Source of the DNA: an uncultured Lachnospiraceae bacterium
GTDB taxonomy: Bacteria; Bacillota; Clostridia; Lachnospirales; Lachnospiraceae
NCBI GenBank assembly: GCA_948470755.1
Contig: CAOKPU010000021.1
Coordinates: 1 to 41,578, forward strand
Length of the DNA stretch: 41,578 nucleotides
Direction of reading: 5' to 3'
Shown here in pieces: positions 9,286 through 17,499 of this stretch (positions within the stretch are counted from its first letter, which is position 1; the number at the start of each line of letters is the position of its first letter). The translations under genes were made by a program, and so were the position numbers. The notes under the pieces were generated by a model, which saw nothing but the letters and a program-made list of their open reading frames with translations, searched no databases and was not told the origin of the DNA.

Positions 9286-10065
9286 ATGAAACAGGAACGG
9301 AAAAAGAAAATTGCCATCATTACCGGGGCTTCTTCCGGCCTCGGGCAGGAATTTGCATTTCAGTTAGACAGGATCTTCCATGAACTGGATGAAATCTGGC
9401 TGATTGCGAGAAGGAAAGATCGTTTGGTGGAATTGAGCAAGCTGCTGGATCTTCCGGCAAGGCCGATTGTTATGGATGTTGCCAAAGAGCATGAGATCCG
9501 GGGATTTGTGGAAATGCTGCAAAAGGAGGACGTTTCCGTCCGTATGCTGATCAATTGCGCCGGCTATGGGCTGATGGGGAGGTTTGATGCTTTGGATATC
9601 GGCGAACAGTTGGGTATGCTGGAAGTCAACTGTAAAGCGTTGACCAGGCTGACTTATGAATGTATTCCTTATATGTGTAAAAATGGGCGGATTATCCAGC
9701 TTGCTTCCAGCGCTGCATTTGTCCCCCAGAAGAATTTTGCCATTTATGCCGCAACAAAATCATATGTGCTTAGTTTTTCCAGAGCTTTACGAGAAGAATT
9801 GAAAGAAAAATCCATATGGGTGACGACGGTATGCCCAGGCCCGGTTGAAACGGAGTTTTTTGATATTGCGGAAAAATACGGGACAACCCTGGCGGTCAAA
9901 AAATTAACGATCGTCCCCCCGCAAAAGGTGGTAAAAGACGCTTTGCTTGATTCATATGATAAAAAGGCTCTTTCAGTATGTAGTTTTCCCATAAAAACGT
10001 TTGGCATATTGGCAAAGATAATTCCCCATAGCTGTATTTTGCATATTATGGGGTTGTTAAAGTAA
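9286..10065 (+). CDS. SDR family NAD(P)-dependent oxidoreductase
   Basis: This 259-residue classical short-chain dehydrogenase/reductase has the TGASSGLG nucleotide-binding loop at residues 13-20, the structural NCAG motif at 90-93, catalytic Ser at 141-142 (LASSAAF) and the YxxxK pair Tyr154/Lys158. The C-terminal 30 residues are hydrophobic, hinting at membrane association, as in several DltE/YqjQ-like enzymes. The frame extends upstream to 9196 inside the YgiQ gene. The ATG at 9286 is preferred because it gives the normal family length and has AAAGG 9 bases ahead. The substrate is unknown. It is the third gene in the HAD-YgiQ-SDR run. Confidence 0.9.
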   Translation: MKQERKKKIAIITGASSGLGQEFAFQLDRIFHELDEIWLIARRKDRLVELSKLLDLPARPIVMDVAKEHEIRGFVEMLQKEDVSVRMLINCAGYGLMGRFDALDIGEQLGMLEVNCKALTRLTYECIPYMCKNGRIIQLASSAAFVPQKNFAIYAATKSYVLSFSRALREELKEKSIWVTTVCPGPVETEFFDIAEKYGTTLAVKKLTIVPPQKVVKDALLDSYDKKALSVCSFPIKTFGILAKIIPHSCILHIMGLLK

Positions 10066-10095
10066 AATGTCCTTGGGAGAGGAGAACAGAAGCGC

Positions 10096-10686
10096 ATGGA
10101 CAGGAAAAAAATAGCCAAAGGGCAATACGGATATATAAAAAGACAAAGGATCCGGGTTTGCGTCAAAACGTTTCTTTTATATGCTTTGTCCCTTTCGATC
10201 TTCGGGATTGGGATTAAGGTCATGGGGACAAAAGAAAATCTTTTGACGGTAATTGCCGTTCTAGGCTGCCTCCCTGCAGGACGCAGCACGGTCAATATGA
10301 TTATGTATTTGAAAGCTTCCGGCTGCTCTATGGAGGCAAAAGGGAAAATAAACGGGTATGCGGATGGATTAACGGAAGTTTATGATATGTATTTTACTTC
10401 CTATGAAAAAAATTATCCGATAAGTCATATGGCGGTTTGGGATCATGTGGTATGCGGTTATTCGGAAAGCAGGAAAATGGACACGAAAGCATGCGCGGAT
10501 CATTTGGAAGCTTGTTTGAAGCAAGGCGGATGCAGCGGCGTGGCGGTAAAAATCTACAACGATATTGAAAAATATTGTGAAGGGCTTACTAATCTGCAAA
10601 AGCAGGAAAAAACAATGCCAAAGACAGACGGGGACGGGAACAGGGAAGCCGAAATACTGGAAAACCTGTTAGCCATCTCTTTGTAG
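10096..10686 (+). CDS. Unknown protein with two membrane helices
   Basis: This 196-residue protein is not a family I recognise. A basic N-terminus of about 24 residues precedes two adjacent hydrophobic helices (about residues 25-43 and 48-68). A soluble domain follows with several cysteines (about 78, 124, 132, 140, 144 and 160) and mixed alpha/beta character. No enzymatic motif is evident. GAGAGG precedes the ATG by about 9 bases. It lies between the SDR gene and the pseudouridine synthase gene with short gaps (30 and 18 bases), so it is probably co-transcribed. The hydrophobic pair suggests anchoring with the large domain in the cytoplasm. Confidence 0.75.
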   Translation: MDRKKIAKGQYGYIKRQRIRVCVKTFLLYALSLSIFGIGIKVMGTKENLLTVIAVLGCLPAGRSTVNMIMYLKASGCSMEAKGKINGYADGLTEVYDMYFTSYEKNYPISHMAVWDHVVCGYSESRKMDTKACADHLEACLKQGGCSGVAVKIYNDIEKYCEGLTNLQKQEKTMPKTDGDGNREAEILENLLAISL

Positions 10687-10704
10687 AAAGATCGGAGGGA
10701 TTTT

Positions 10705-11772
10705 ATGACGAAAATCACCATAAGCGAAAGAGAAGCCGGACAACGGCTGGACAAATATCTTAAAAAATATTTATCCAAAGCCACATCGGGTTTCCTTTAT
10801 AAAATGCTGCGGAAAAAGAATATTACTTTAAACGAGGGCAAGGCGTCGGGAAATGAAATCCTAAAGGCGGAGGATGAACTGACGCTGTTTCTTGCCGATG
10901 AAACAATCCTTAAGTTCGGAGGAGTCCTGCAGCAGGCAAAAAGCAACGGGTTTTCCGAAAATGAAAAGTCACAAAAAGAGCAAAAGCTGGAACAATGCTG
11001 CCGCCAGTATGAAAAGGCTTACCAAAATAACAAGGAAGTGGAAATTGTTTTTGAGAACAAGCATATTCTTGTGGCGGACAAGCCGGCAGGAATGCTGACT
11101 CAGAAAGCTTCATCGGAAGATCTGTCTTTAAATGAATGGTTTATTGGTTATTTATTGTCAAAAAATGAAATTTCAAAAGAAGAACTGCATACATTTAAAC
11201 CTTCTGTCTGCAATCGGCTGGATCGGAATACCAGCGGCCTTGTCCTTTGTGGGAAGACTTTGGCGGGAAGCCAGAAAATCAGTTTTTTGCTAAAAAACAG
11301 AAGTTTACGGAAGTTCTATTGCTTATATGTAAAAGGGCAGGTGGCCGAAAGCGCGCAGATAGAAAGTTATTTGGAAAAAGACAGGCAGTCCAACCGCGTG
11401 AAAATCTACAGCAGCGGACAAGGGGAAGATTCTTCTTATATTAAGACCGTATATAAACCCCTTAAGATTTACCGTAATATGACTATGCTGGAAGCGGAAC
11501 TGGTGACCGGGAAGACCCATCAGATCAGGATTCATCTGGCAAGCATAGGACATCCTGTATTAGGCGATTATAAATACGGATATTTGGAGTTTAATGACAG
11601 ATATAAGAAAAAATATGGGATTGCCACACAGCTTCTCCATGCCTCCCGCTTGGAATTTCCAAAGCTGGACGGGGAATGGGCTGATTTGTCGGAACTTGTA
11701 TTGACGGCAAAACTCCCGGAAATTTTTCAGTTGATCGATGAGAGTGAGAGTAGCGCAGAGGAAAGGATATGA
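10705..11772 (+). CDS. RluA/RluC family rRNA pseudouridine synthase
   Basis: This 355-residue enzyme converts uridine to pseudouridine in RNA, most likely 23S rRNA. An S4 RNA-binding domain covers about residues 1-70 (GQRLDKYLKKYL). The catalytic domain follows, with NRLDRNTSG holding the catalytic Asp173. The usual histidine of HRLD is replaced here by asparagine, a change I believe occurs in some clostridial members. The C-terminal motif KTHQIRIHL is intact. A roughly 40-residue charged linker separates the two domains. GGAGG lies 9 bases before the ATG. The recU start follows one base after the stop. The exact target uridine cannot be read from the sequence. Confidence 0.92.
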   Translation: MTKITISEREAGQRLDKYLKKYLSKATSGFLYKMLRKKNITLNEGKASGNEILKAEDELTLFLADETILKFGGVLQQAKSNGFSENEKSQKEQKLEQCCRQYEKAYQNNKEVEIVFENKHILVADKPAGMLTQKASSEDLSLNEWFIGYLLSKNEISKEELHTFKPSVCNRLDRNTSGLVLCGKTLAGSQKISFLLKNRSLRKFYCLYVKGQVAESAQIESYLEKDRQSNRVKIYSSGQGEDSSYIKTVYKPLKIYRNMTMLEAELVTGKTHQIRIHLASIGHPVLGDYKYGYLEFNDRYKKKYGIATQLLHASRLEFPKLDGEWADLSELVLTAKLPEIFQLIDESESSAEERI

Positions 11773-11773
11773 A

Positions 11774-12307
11774 ATGGCAACGTGGAATTCCCGGGGGCTT
11801 AGAGGCTCTACTTTGGAAGATCTGATCAACCGGACGAATGAAAAATATTTGGAAAACGGACTGGCATTGATCCAGAAGATCCCTACGCCGATTACCCCTA
11901 TTACGATCAGTAAAGAAAATGGACAAATCACCCTTGCTTATTTTGACCAAAAGAGTACCGTTGACTATATCGGCGCCGTGCAGGGGATTCCCGTCTGTTT
12001 TGATGCAAAGGAATGCGGGAAAGATACGTTTGCCCTTCAGAACATCCATGAGCATCAGGTGGAATTTATGAAGCAGTTTGAAAAACAGGGCGGGGTTGCT
12101 TTTTTTCTGATCCATTATACACATAAAGATATTTTTTATTATCTGCCTTATGAAATGCTCCGCTTTTTTTGGGACAGGGCAAAAGGAGGGGGAAGGAAGA
12201 GTTTCCGTTTTGAGGAGTTGAACCCTGCATATATCATGCCGAGAAAAAATAATGTCTTTGTGCCTTACTTAGATATGATACAAAGAGATTTGGATGAACG
12301 AGAATAA
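11774..12307 (+). CDS. recU: Holliday junction resolvase RecU
   Basis: RecU cuts Holliday junctions during recombination and repair in Firmicutes, the counterpart of RuvC. This 177-residue protein has the family signatures in order: RGLRGSTLEDLIN near the start, KIPTPI, the nuclease core KSTVDYIG and FDAKEC (Asp, Asp and Lys of the PD-(D/E)xK-like site), and the HEHQ and GGVAFFLI motifs. The longer frame from 11738 lies in the preceding gene. The ATG at 11774 starts directly at the conserved N-terminus, and GGAAAGG lies 7-8 bases ahead. In Bacillus recU sits beside ponA; here it is between a pseudouridine synthase gene and the his cluster. Confidence 0.95.
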   Translation: MATWNSRGLRGSTLEDLINRTNEKYLENGLALIQKIPTPITPITISKENGQITLAYFDQKSTVDYIGAVQGIPVCFDAKECGKDTFALQNIHEHQVEFMKQFEKQGGVAFFLIHYTHKDIFYYLPYEMLRFFWDRAKGGGRKSFRFEELNPAYIMPRKNNVFVPYLDMIQRDLDERE

Positions 12308-12340
12308 AGCAGGCTGGCCGGAAAGGAGAAAGCAGCGGAT

Positions 12341-13471
12341 ATGAGCAATGAATTAGTACATACGCCGGAAGGAGTACGTGATATTTATGGGGAGGAATAT
12401 GCGAAAAAACTGAAAGTGGAAGGGCTGATGCTGGAGAAAGCAAGAAGTTATGGTTATGAAGATATTCAGACCCCCACATTTGAATTTTTCGATGTGTTTT
12501 CCAAAGAGATAGGGACCACCCCATCCAGGGAGTTATATAAGTTTTTTGATAAAGAAGGGAATACTTTAGTATTACGACCGGATTTTACGCCTTCTATGGC
12601 CAGATGCGCGGCAAAATATTTTGCAGATTGGGACAGCCCCATCCGTTTTTGCTATATAGGCAATACTTTTACAAATAACTCCAATCTGCAAGGGAAGTTA
12701 AAAGAGACTACCCAGATGGGCGTGGAATTGATTGGGGACCCTTCGGAGAAAGCGGACGGGGAAACGGCGGCCCTGATTATTGAAGTTTTGCTTTTTACAG
12801 GGCTAAAGGATTTTCAACTAAGCGTGGGAAATGTTGAATATTTTAAGGGGATCTGCGCAGAAGCGGGTCTGGATGAAAAGACGGAACTGGAATTGAGGGA
12901 ATTCATTTCAGGAAAAAATTATTTTGGCGCAGAAGAACTCCTGATGGAAAAAAAAGTGGAAAAACAATACATGGATGCGTTGTTGCAGTTGACCGATCTA
13001 TTCGGTTCTTTCGATGTTTTGAGACAGGCAAAAGCCCTTGTGCATAACGAGCGTTCCCTCAATGCCGTCAAACGGTTGGAAGGGCTTTATCAAGTCCTTT
13101 GCTGCTATGGGGTAGAAAAATATGTTTCTTTCGATTTAGGGATGTTGAGTAAATACCATTATTATACTGGCATGATATTAAAAGCCTATACGTATGGGGT
13201 GGGGGATGCGATTGTCAAAGGCGGAAGATATGATACCCTTTTAGGCCATTTCGGCAAAAAGGCTCCGGCCGTCGGCTTTGTTGTGGGCATTGACGATTTG
13301 TTGGCAGCCTTGGGCAGGCAGGGCGTGGGAGTTGAAATACCGCCAAAAGCAGAAATCATCGAATATACCCCGGAGACATTTACAAAGATGTTGGAACAAG
13401 CAAAAGAAATACGCGCCAGGGGAGGAAAAGCAGTGCTTATGCCGCTTAGGGACATACAAGGAAGGACGTGA
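12341..13471 (+). CDS. hisZ: ATP phosphoribosyltransferase regulatory subunit HisZ
   Basis: HisZ is a class II aminoacyl-tRNA-synthetase-like protein without synthetase activity. It pairs with the short form of HisG to make the first enzyme of histidine biosynthesis and to carry feedback control. This 376-residue copy begins with the HisS-like TPEGVRDIYGEE, and has a motif-2-like segment around LRPDFTPSMAR and a motif-3-like GGRYDTLLGHFG. GAAAGGAG precedes the ATG by about 12 bases. Its stop overlaps the hisG start, fitting the need for equal amounts of the two subunits. Only 33 bases separate it from recU, so no separate leader or T-box fits in front of the his genes. Confidence 0.95.
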   Translation: MSNELVHTPEGVRDIYGEEYAKKLKVEGLMLEKARSYGYEDIQTPTFEFFDVFSKEIGTTPSRELYKFFDKEGNTLVLRPDFTPSMARCAAKYFADWDSPIRFCYIGNTFTNNSNLQGKLKETTQMGVELIGDPSEKADGETAALIIEVLLFTGLKDFQLSVGNVEYFKGICAEAGLDEKTELELREFISGKNYFGAEELLMEKKVEKQYMDALLQLTDLFGSFDVLRQAKALVHNERSLNAVKRLEGLYQVLCCYGVEKYVSFDLGMLSKYHYYTGMILKAYTYGVGDAIVKGGRYDTLLGHFGKKAPAVGFVVGIDDLLAALGRQGVGVEIPPKAEIIEYTPETFTKMLEQAKEIRARGGKAVLMPLRDIQGRT

Positions 13472-14127
13472 TCGGAATGATGGAAGAAATGCGTTATCTT
13501 ACATTTGCCTTAGGGAAAGGCCGTCTGGCAAATCAGACTTTGGAGCTATTGGAAACGATGGGGATTACCTGTGAGGAAATGAAAGACAAAAAATCCAGAA
13601 AACTTGTTTTTGTAAATGAAGAAAAAAAACTCCGCTTTTTCCTGGCAAAAGGATCCGATGTACCCACTTACGTGGAATATGGGGCGGCGGATATTGGAGT
13701 GGTGGGAAAGGATACGATCCTTGAAGAAAACCGGAGAGTATATGAGGTACTTGATTTAGGATTCGGCAAATGCCGCATGTGCGTCTGCGGGCCTCAAAGT
13801 TCCATAGAACTGTTAAAACATCATGAGCGGATAAGAGTAGCCAGCAAATATCCGAATATCGCCAAAGACTATTTTTACAATAAAAAACATCAGACTGTGG
13901 ACATTATCCGGCTTAACGGGTCGGTAGAGCTGGGCCCTATGGTGGGGCTTTCGGATGTCATTGTAGATATTGTGGAGACAGGATCCACACTGAAAGAAAA
14001 CGGGCTTGCCGTATTAGAAGAAATCTGCCCCTTGTCGGCCCGCATGATTGTCAATCAGGTCAGTATGCAGATGCAGACAGAGCGGATCAAAAAGCTGATT
14101 TATGAAATCAGAAAATATTTACAGTAG
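13468..14127 (+). CDS. hisG: ATP phosphoribosyltransferase catalytic subunit, short form
   Basis: HisG joins ATP and PRPP to give phosphoribosyl-ATP, the first step to histidine. At about 210-219 residues it is the short form that lacks the C-terminal ACT-like regulatory domain, which matches the HisZ gene directly upstream. Visible signatures are the N-terminal ALGKGRLA, the periplasmic-binding-like fold and the PRPP loop near DIVETGSTLKENGL. The start is ambiguous. A GTG at 13468 overlaps the hisZ stop as GTGA with AAGGAAGG close ahead. ATGs at 13477, 13480 and 13489 are also in frame and would remove 3 to 7 residues. Confidence 0.95.
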   Translation: MIGMMEEMRYLTFALGKGRLANQTLELLETMGITCEEMKDKKSRKLVFVNEEKKLRFFLAKGSDVPTYVEYGAADIGVVGKDTILEENRRVYEVLDLGFGKCRMCVCGPQSSIELLKHHERIRVASKYPNIAKDYFYNKKHQTVDIIRLNGSVELGPMVGLSDVIVDIVETGSTLKENGLAVLEEICPLSARMIVNQVSMQMQTERIKKLIYEIRKYLQ

Positions 14128-14149
14128 CCTGACGGATGGGAGGGAATAT

Positions 14150-15439
14150 ATGAGAATCATAAGATTAACGCCGGATACGAAAGAGGACTTATTGAACGCC
14201 CTTTTAAAAAGAAGCCCCAATCACTACAGCCAATATGAATCCGTTGTGGCGGATATTATCGCCAACGTCCGCCGCAGGGGGGATGAAGCGTTATTTGCCT
14301 ATACGGAAAAATTTGATAAATGCAGGATCAATGCTTCCAACATCCGGGTAACCGGGGAGGAAATCGAGGCTGCTTACCAAAAGACAGATCCATCGCTGAT
14401 CGAAGCGATGAAGCATTCCGCAGAAAATATCCGCGCCTTTCATGAAAAACAGCTTCATAATTCATGGATTGATGCAAGGGAAGACGGTTCCCTGCTGGGA
14501 CAGAAGATTACGCCGATCGGTTTATCCGGAGTATATGTACCGGGAGGAAAAGCCGCTTATCCATCCAGCGTATTGATGAATGTAATCCCGGCTAAAGCAG
14601 CCGGGGTAAAAAAAGTGGTGATGACGACGCCTCCCGATCCGGCAGGGGAAGTATATGCGGGGACCTTAGTAGCGGCGGATATTGCCGGAGTGGATGAGAT
14701 CTATAAGGCGGGAGGGGCGCAGGCGGTAGCCGCTATGGCTTTTGGGACGGAAAGCATACCGAAAGTGGATAAGATCACCGGCCCGGGGAACATCTTTGTC
14801 GCCTTGGCAAAAAAAGCATGTTTCGGTTATGTAAGTATTGATTCTATTGCCGGCCCCAGCGAAATACTGGTAATCGCGGATGAAACAGCCAATCCCCGTT
14901 ACGTGGCCGCCGATCTGCTTTCCCAGGCGGAACACGATGAACTGGCCAGCGCTATCCTGATCACAACGAGCGAAAAGCTGGCAAAGGATGTCGATGCGGA
15001 GATAGAAGAATTGACAAACCGGCTCTCCAGAAAGGAAATCATAGAAAAATCTTTGGAGAACTATGGGTATATCCTGCTTGTCAAAACAATGGAGGATGCT
15101 GTGGAAGCCGCCAACGAGATCGCTTCCGAACACGTGGAAATATTGACGAAAGACCCTTATGCGGTGATGACAAAGGTGCGCAATGCAGGAGCTTTGTTCT
15201 TAGGGGAATATTCTTCCGAGCCGCTTGGCGATTATTATGCCGGCCCGAATCATATTCTTCCGACCAACGGGACCGCTAAATTTTTTTCACCGCTGAATGT
15301 GGACGATTTTTTGAAAAAAACAAGCATTATATCTTATTCAAAAGAGGCTCTTGAGAAAGTACATAAAGAGATTGAGCTGTTTGCCGAAAGCGAAGGGTTG
15401 ACGGCTCATGCAAATTCCATTAAAGTAAGATTTGAATAG
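14150..15439 (+). CDS. hisD: Histidinol dehydrogenase
   Basis: HisD carries out the last two oxidations, L-histidinol to L-histidine, with NAD and zinc. This 429-residue protein is full length. It has the signatures GLSGVYVPGG, KITGPGN, GPSEILVIAD, the catalytic pair in QAEHDELASA, EHVEI and GPNHILPT. The frame opens at 14102 within hisG, but the ATG at 14150 has GGGAGGGA at good spacing and gives the normal N-terminus. It is separated from hisG by 22 bases and from hisB by 12 bases, all in one direction, so the five his genes are likely one transcript. Confidence 0.97.
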   Translation: MRIIRLTPDTKEDLLNALLKRSPNHYSQYESVVADIIANVRRRGDEALFAYTEKFDKCRINASNIRVTGEEIEAAYQKTDPSLIEAMKHSAENIRAFHEKQLHNSWIDAREDGSLLGQKITPIGLSGVYVPGGKAAYPSSVLMNVIPAKAAGVKKVVMTTPPDPAGEVYAGTLVAADIAGVDEIYKAGGAQAVAAMAFGTESIPKVDKITGPGNIFVALAKKACFGYVSIDSIAGPSEILVIADETANPRYVAADLLSQAEHDELASAILITTSEKLAKDVDAEIEELTNRLSRKEIIEKSLENYGYILLVKTMEDAVEAANEIASEHVEILTKDPYAVMTKVRNAGALFLGEYSSEPLGDYYAGPNHILPTNGTAKFFSPLNVDDFLKKTSIISYSKEALEKVHKEIELFAESEGLTAHANSIKVRFE

Positions 15440-15451
15440 GATTGGAAAGGC

Positions 15452-16054
15452 ATGGTGACGGATATGGAAAGATATGCGACAGTGGAACGGAAAACAAAGG
15501 AAACGGAGATTCTCCTGACCTTTCATCTGGACGGTGTTGGAAAGAGTAAGATCGATACAGGGATCGGCTTTTTTGATCATATGTTAGAGAGCTTTGCCCG
15601 CCATGGTTTTTTTAATCTGGAAGTAAAGGTAAAGGGGGATCTTTATGTAGACGGGCATCATACGGTGGAAGATACCGGCATTGTCCTGGGGCAGGCCATC
15701 AAAGAAGCTTTGGGAACAAAAACGGGAGTAAGACGTTACGGATCTTTCCTGCTTCCCATGGATGATGCGCTGGCGCTTTGCGCCATTGATTTATGCGGCC
15801 GTCCTTATTTCCATTATGAATGCAGCTATCCATCGGAAAAGATCGGGGATCTGGATACAGAGCTTATCAGGGAATTCTTTTATGCGATTTCTTATTCCGC
15901 AGGAATTAACCTGCATATTAAAATGTTGTCGGGAATGAACAGCCATCATATGGCAGAGGCATCCTTTAAGGCTTTTGCAAAGGCTTTGGATGAAGCGGCA
16001 GCAAAAGATGGGCGGATTAAGGATGTGCTTAGCACAAAAGGGAGCCTGGCTTAA
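15452..16054 (+). CDS. hisB: Imidazoleglycerol-phosphate dehydratase
   Basis: HisB dehydrates imidazole glycerol phosphate to imidazole acetol phosphate, using a manganese pair. This single-domain form (about 196-200 residues) has the repeated metal-binding histidine motifs: GFFDHMLESFARHG, DGHHTVEDTGI and NSHHMAEASFKAF. No phosphatase domain is fused, so histidinol-phosphate phosphatase must be encoded elsewhere. The start is uncertain among ATG 15452, GTG 15455 and ATG 15464. GGAAAGG ends at 15450, which is very close to the first two. The choice changes only the first four residues. Confidence 0.95.
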   Translation: MVTDMERYATVERKTKETEILLTFHLDGVGKSKIDTGIGFFDHMLESFARHGFFNLEVKVKGDLYVDGHHTVEDTGIVLGQAIKEALGTKTGVRRYGSFLLPMDDALALCAIDLCGRPYFHYECSYPSEKIGDLDTELIREFFYAISYSAGINLHIKMLSGMNSHHMAEASFKAFAKALDEAAAKDGRIKDVLSTKGSLA

Positions 16055-16144
16055 AAACGGCTGTAAACGTGATTTTAGGCAGTGAAGCCATATCCCATAG
16101 AATGGCCGGCCGGAAAAGAGAGAAACTGCAAAGGAGAAAAATGT

Positions 16145-17440
16145 ATGGGCTGTCAGTATAAAAAACTAGTTCCTTGCATTTATTTATATAAAGGGAATGC
16201 TGTAAAAAGCTTATCCGATATTACCATTATCGATACGGATCCTGTAAGCCTTGCCAAATATTACAGCGATAATCATGGGGATGAGCTTCTTATTTTCGAT
16301 ATGTCGAAAGGGGACGCGGAACATGAAGAGGCTTTGGATATTATAAAGGCCATTTGCCAGACTGCCGAAATCCCGGTGACTGGGGCAGGACATGTAAACC
16401 GGATGGAAGATATTAAAAAACTTTTGTACGCCGGATGCAAAAAAGCGGCTTTGAACTATTCTAAGCCCGGAAACATAGCGATTACGGAAGAAGTATCCAA
16501 AAAATTCGGAAGGGAAAAAATAGCCGTATGCTATGATAATACGGAAACGATTTTAGAATTCCAGCATCTATTGGATGAATATGTGGATGAACTGATCCTG
16601 ATTGATGCGGCGGCCTTAAGGGGAAGCGGCAATGCATGGAAAGGGGAAGCGCAGATTCTGGCGTTGCTTCCTGAGGTTTCTTTGGATAAATTGATCGAGA
16701 TCCTTTCCATGCCTTCCATGTGCGGTATCACTGGTTATGCTGTGAATGAAAATGCAAAGGAAATTACGGCCATAAAATCATTATGCCAGGAAAACGGCAT
16801 TAAGGTAAATACCTTTGAAGCGGCGTTAAGGTGGGAAGATTTTAAACTGAATTCTGATGGCCAGATACCGGTAGTGGTTCAGGATTACAAGACGGATGAA
16901 GTCCTTATGGTGGCATATATGGACGAAGAGGCATATCAGATGACGATTCACACCGGAAAGATGACTTATTACAGCCGAAGCCGTCAGGGACTTTGGATCA
17001 AAGGGGATACCAGCGGACATTATCAGTATGTGAAATCTTTGACGGCGGATTGCGATAAGGATACGATCCTGGCCAAAGTGTCCCAAGTGGGCAATGCCTG
17101 CCATACAGGGAGCCATTCTTGTTTTTTTCATGAAATCATGAAAAAAGAATATGAAGAGACGAACCCATTAAAGGTTTTCACATCGGTGATGGATGTAATC
17201 CAAGACAGGAAAATCCATCCAAAGGAAGGCTCTTATACGAATTATTTATTTGAAAAAGGGCTGGATAAAATTTTAAAGAAACTGGGAGAAGAAGCCACGG
17301 AAATCGTGATTGCGGCCAAGAATCCCAATCCTAATGAAATAAAGTATGAAATTGCGGACTTCCTTTATCATATGATGGTACTTATGGCGGAAAAAGGAGT
17401 CGGCTGGGAGGAGATCATAGAAGAATTGGCCAAAAGATAA
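16145..17440 (+). CDS. hisIE: HisIE bifunctional enzyme with extra HisA/HisF-like N-terminal domain
   Basis: This is a three-part protein of 431 residues. HisI (about 228-330) is phosphoribosyl-AMP cyclohydrolase, with zinc cysteines Cys303, Cys319 and Cys326 (ADCDKD, NACHTG, HSCFF). HisE (about 345-431) is phosphoribosyl-ATP pyrophosphatase (KLGEEATEIVIAAK, EIADFLYH). Ordinary HisIE proteins are about 200-250 residues. Here about 225 residues come first that resemble a HisA/HisF barrel (VPCIYLYKG, DELLIFDMS, IPVTGAG, LLYAGCKKAALN). The position of the first catalytic aspartate (IPCLDV in HisF) is Tyr13, and the phosphate loop is altered, while Asp131 could match the second catalytic aspartate. 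A dead or repurposed barrel is likely. The ATG at 16145 has AAGGAG 8 bases ahead; a GTG at 16082 has none. Confidence 0.93.
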   Translation: MGCQYKKLVPCIYLYKGNAVKSLSDITIIDTDPVSLAKYYSDNHGDELLIFDMSKGDAEHEEALDIIKAICQTAEIPVTGAGHVNRMEDIKKLLYAGCKKAALNYSKPGNIAITEEVSKKFGREKIAVCYDNTETILEFQHLLDEYVDELILIDAAALRGSGNAWKGEAQILALLPEVSLDKLIEILSMPSMCGITGYAVNENAKEITAIKSLCQENGIKVNTFEAALRWEDFKLNSDGQIPVVVQDYKTDEVLMVAYMDEEAYQMTIHTGKMTYYSRSRQGLWIKGDTSGHYQYVKSLTADCDKDTILAKVSQVGNACHTGSHSCFFHEIMKKEYEETNPLKVFTSVMDVIQDRKIHPKEGSYTNYLFEKGLDKILKKLGEEATEIVIAAKNPNPNEIKYEIADFLYHMMVLMAEKGVGWEEIIEELAKR

Positions 17441-17499
17441 GCACATAGTTTCTGACGGTCCTTCATATAATTTAGAAAACTTTTAAGGGACTGTTCACG

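Noticed and set aside
12308-12340. T-box or attenuator ahead of the his genes
   Set aside because: The gap from recU to hisZ is only 33 bases, too short for such an element.
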